Positions 63,109 through 64,000 of a DNA stretch of 64,000 nt are shown here, piece after piece (position 1 is the stretch's first letter; each line of letters starts with the position of its first letter). The DNA comes from Gloeothece verrucosa PCC 7822 (GTDB lineage Bacteria > Cyanobacteriota > Cyanobacteriia > Cyanobacteriales > Microcystaceae): the NCBI RefSeq assembly GCF_000147335.1, contig NC_014501.1, forward strand, positions 3,470,300 through 3,534,299. The letters run 5' to 3'. The position numbers were made by a program, and so were the translations under genes. Below the pieces are notes generated by a model. The model was not told where the DNA came from. It ran no database searches and saw nothing but the letters and a program-made list of their open reading frames with translations.

Positions 63109-63377
63109 GTAATTATTTTTGTTTAGTTAATCTGAGATTTTTCTGAGAAATTCATTCTTAACTGTTGCGTTTTGTCAATCAGTAACAATACTTACAGTTT
63201 TTCTCGTTGTTTACCAGCAAATTTGAAGAATCTACCTCTAGGTCAACCGTTCCCAGCCTAAAGGCAGTAGCCAATGCTTGTTGTCTGTGTTACATTAACT
63301 TATATGACAATATGGCAAAATCATATTTACAAAACGTCTTTTTTATGCGTTTTAAACTCTCAAGAGGTAATCGTTAA
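63109..63377. other. Intergenic stretch between transposon and lyase gene
   Basis: This 269-bp stretch follows the transposon left end. No gene or clear RNA is seen. It must hold the promoter of the lyase gene. AAGAGGTAATCGTTAA precedes its ATG, with AGAGG as the ribosome site. Confidence 0.5.
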
Positions 63378-63917
63378 ATGATCTCAAAACCCATTGTTCA
63401 ACTATCTGCGGAATCATTAGTACAAGAGTTCTTTAAGAAATCCGAGGGGAGATGGAAATCTCAACGGCGCTATTACACTCTTAAACAGGAGACAGAACCT
63501 CAAGAAGTGATCAGCTTATTAACGGTTGAATATTTACCCCAAGGTTCACCTCAATTAATTGAATTAGCGCAGTTACATCAATTAGAACAAGAAGATTGCT
63601 TAATTTGTGGGACTTACATTACTTGGAAAAGTGACTATGTTAAAGGAACCCGCAAACCTTCAGAAGGTTCAACGATATTTGGGGCTAATGGAAACATTCT
63701 TTACCGAGATCGAGGTTTCGCCACAGATGATCCCGTAGAAGCGATTTATTCTTTTACTAACCCCACAACCTTATGTTTAAGAACAGAGTATAAAGGTTCT
63801 GTATTTGAAGAAGAATTAAAATTTATCGGCGAGCATTATCGAACCCGGCAATCCATTATTTCACGCTCCGGGGAAGAAATCATGATCGGGCAGTATTTAG
63901 AAAAACGCTTGGCTTAA
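63378..63917 (+). CDS. CpcS/CpeS-family phycobilin lyase
   Basis: The 179-residue protein attaches a bilin chromophore to a phycobiliprotein cysteine. The opening VQEFFKKSEGRWKSQRRYYTL is the family signature; GTYITWKSDY, GSTIFGA, LYRDRGFATDDPV and LCLRTEYKGSVFEEELKF follow the beta-barrel pattern. Its lineage (CpcS, CpcU or CpeS/CpeU) cannot be decided without alignment, so no symbol is given. It is the last gene in the window and faces outward. Confidence 0.85.
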   Translation: MISKPIVQLSAESLVQEFFKKSEGRWKSQRRYYTLKQETEPQEVISLLTVEYLPQGSPQLIELAQLHQLEQEDCLICGTYITWKSDYVKGTRKPSEGSTIFGANGNILYRDRGFATDDPVEAIYSFTNPTTLCLRTEYKGSVFEEELKFIGEHYRTRQSIISRSGEEIMIGQYLEKRLA

Positions 63918-64000
63918 ATTCAAGAGTATTAAGTGGACAAAAAGCCATTTATTCTTTTTATTGGCAGAAATATCAGGCTAAGGGTTGATCACGATTAGGT

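Overview
The window is from a cyanobacterium with moderate, AT-leaning composition. It carries psaF and psaJ of photosystem I, a CpcS/CpeS-type phycobilin lyase, a CruP-like flavoprotein, the SufR-controlled suf operon with SufR-type operators, scattered HIP1 octamers (GCGATCGC) and heptamer repeat arrays between genes. The gene content and repeats resemble large-genome unicellular forms of the Gloeothece/Cyanothece type. That placement is an inference; no rRNA gene is present to settle it.

Layout. 1-12.9 kb: a membrane-anchored coiled-coil protein with tandem repeats (cut by the window edge), a GT2 glycosyltransferase, a lectin/sugar-dehydrogenase fusion, a SirB1-family protein, a CruP-like flavoprotein divergent from PBP2 (mrdA), a PEP-CTERM protein and small unknowns. 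12.9-23.2 kb: a TPR protein, purE, nagA, a PHP hydrolase, a class A PBP, a TgpA-like transglutaminase that has lost its catalytic residues, a DUF427 protein and an Uma2 protein. 23.2-29.9 kb: atx1, an unknown and sufR face away from sufBCDS, with three CAAC-N6-GTTG operators between them. 30-34.4 kb: an apparently frameshifted membrane protein, small unknowns, a DUF433/PIN-like toxin-antitoxin pair, an EamA transporter and psaF-psaJ. 34.5-50.2 kb: housekeeping genes (tsaD, rnz, cobU, rsmE, recJ) mixed with polysaccharide genes (GT2 plus WcaF-like acetyltransferase), a PatA-like response regulator, a radical SAM protein and several conserved unknowns. 50.5-59 kb: a small Cys-rich secreted protein, a two-partner-secretion exoprotein, a DUF155 protein, a c-type haem/HAMP sensor, a PilP/GspC-like protein, a second Uma2 protein and mnmG.

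59.1-63.1 kb is the most unusual part. It is an IS605/IS608-like transposon with divergent tnpA and tnpB, TTAC and TCAA end signals, and a string of hairpins that fits an omega (guide) RNA. A group II intron encoding an RT-maturase-HNH protein sits inside the last codons of tnpB. Removing bases 59284-61369 rejoins tnpB in frame and reunites it with its guide-RNA region. The intron keeps good domains V and VI and a domain IV stem around its ORF. However, only about 107 nt remain where domains I-III should be, so self-splicing is in doubt. The window ends with the phycobilin lyase gene.

Several neighbourhoods have a clear shared logic. Fe-S assembly is repressed by SufR, which reads cluster status, and the copper chaperone lies beside it. 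PsaF and PsaJ are adjacent subunits of photosystem I. PBP2 and the class A PBP serve elongation and general peptidoglycan synthesis. The transposon's TnpA, TnpB and guide RNA form one transposition and retention unit.
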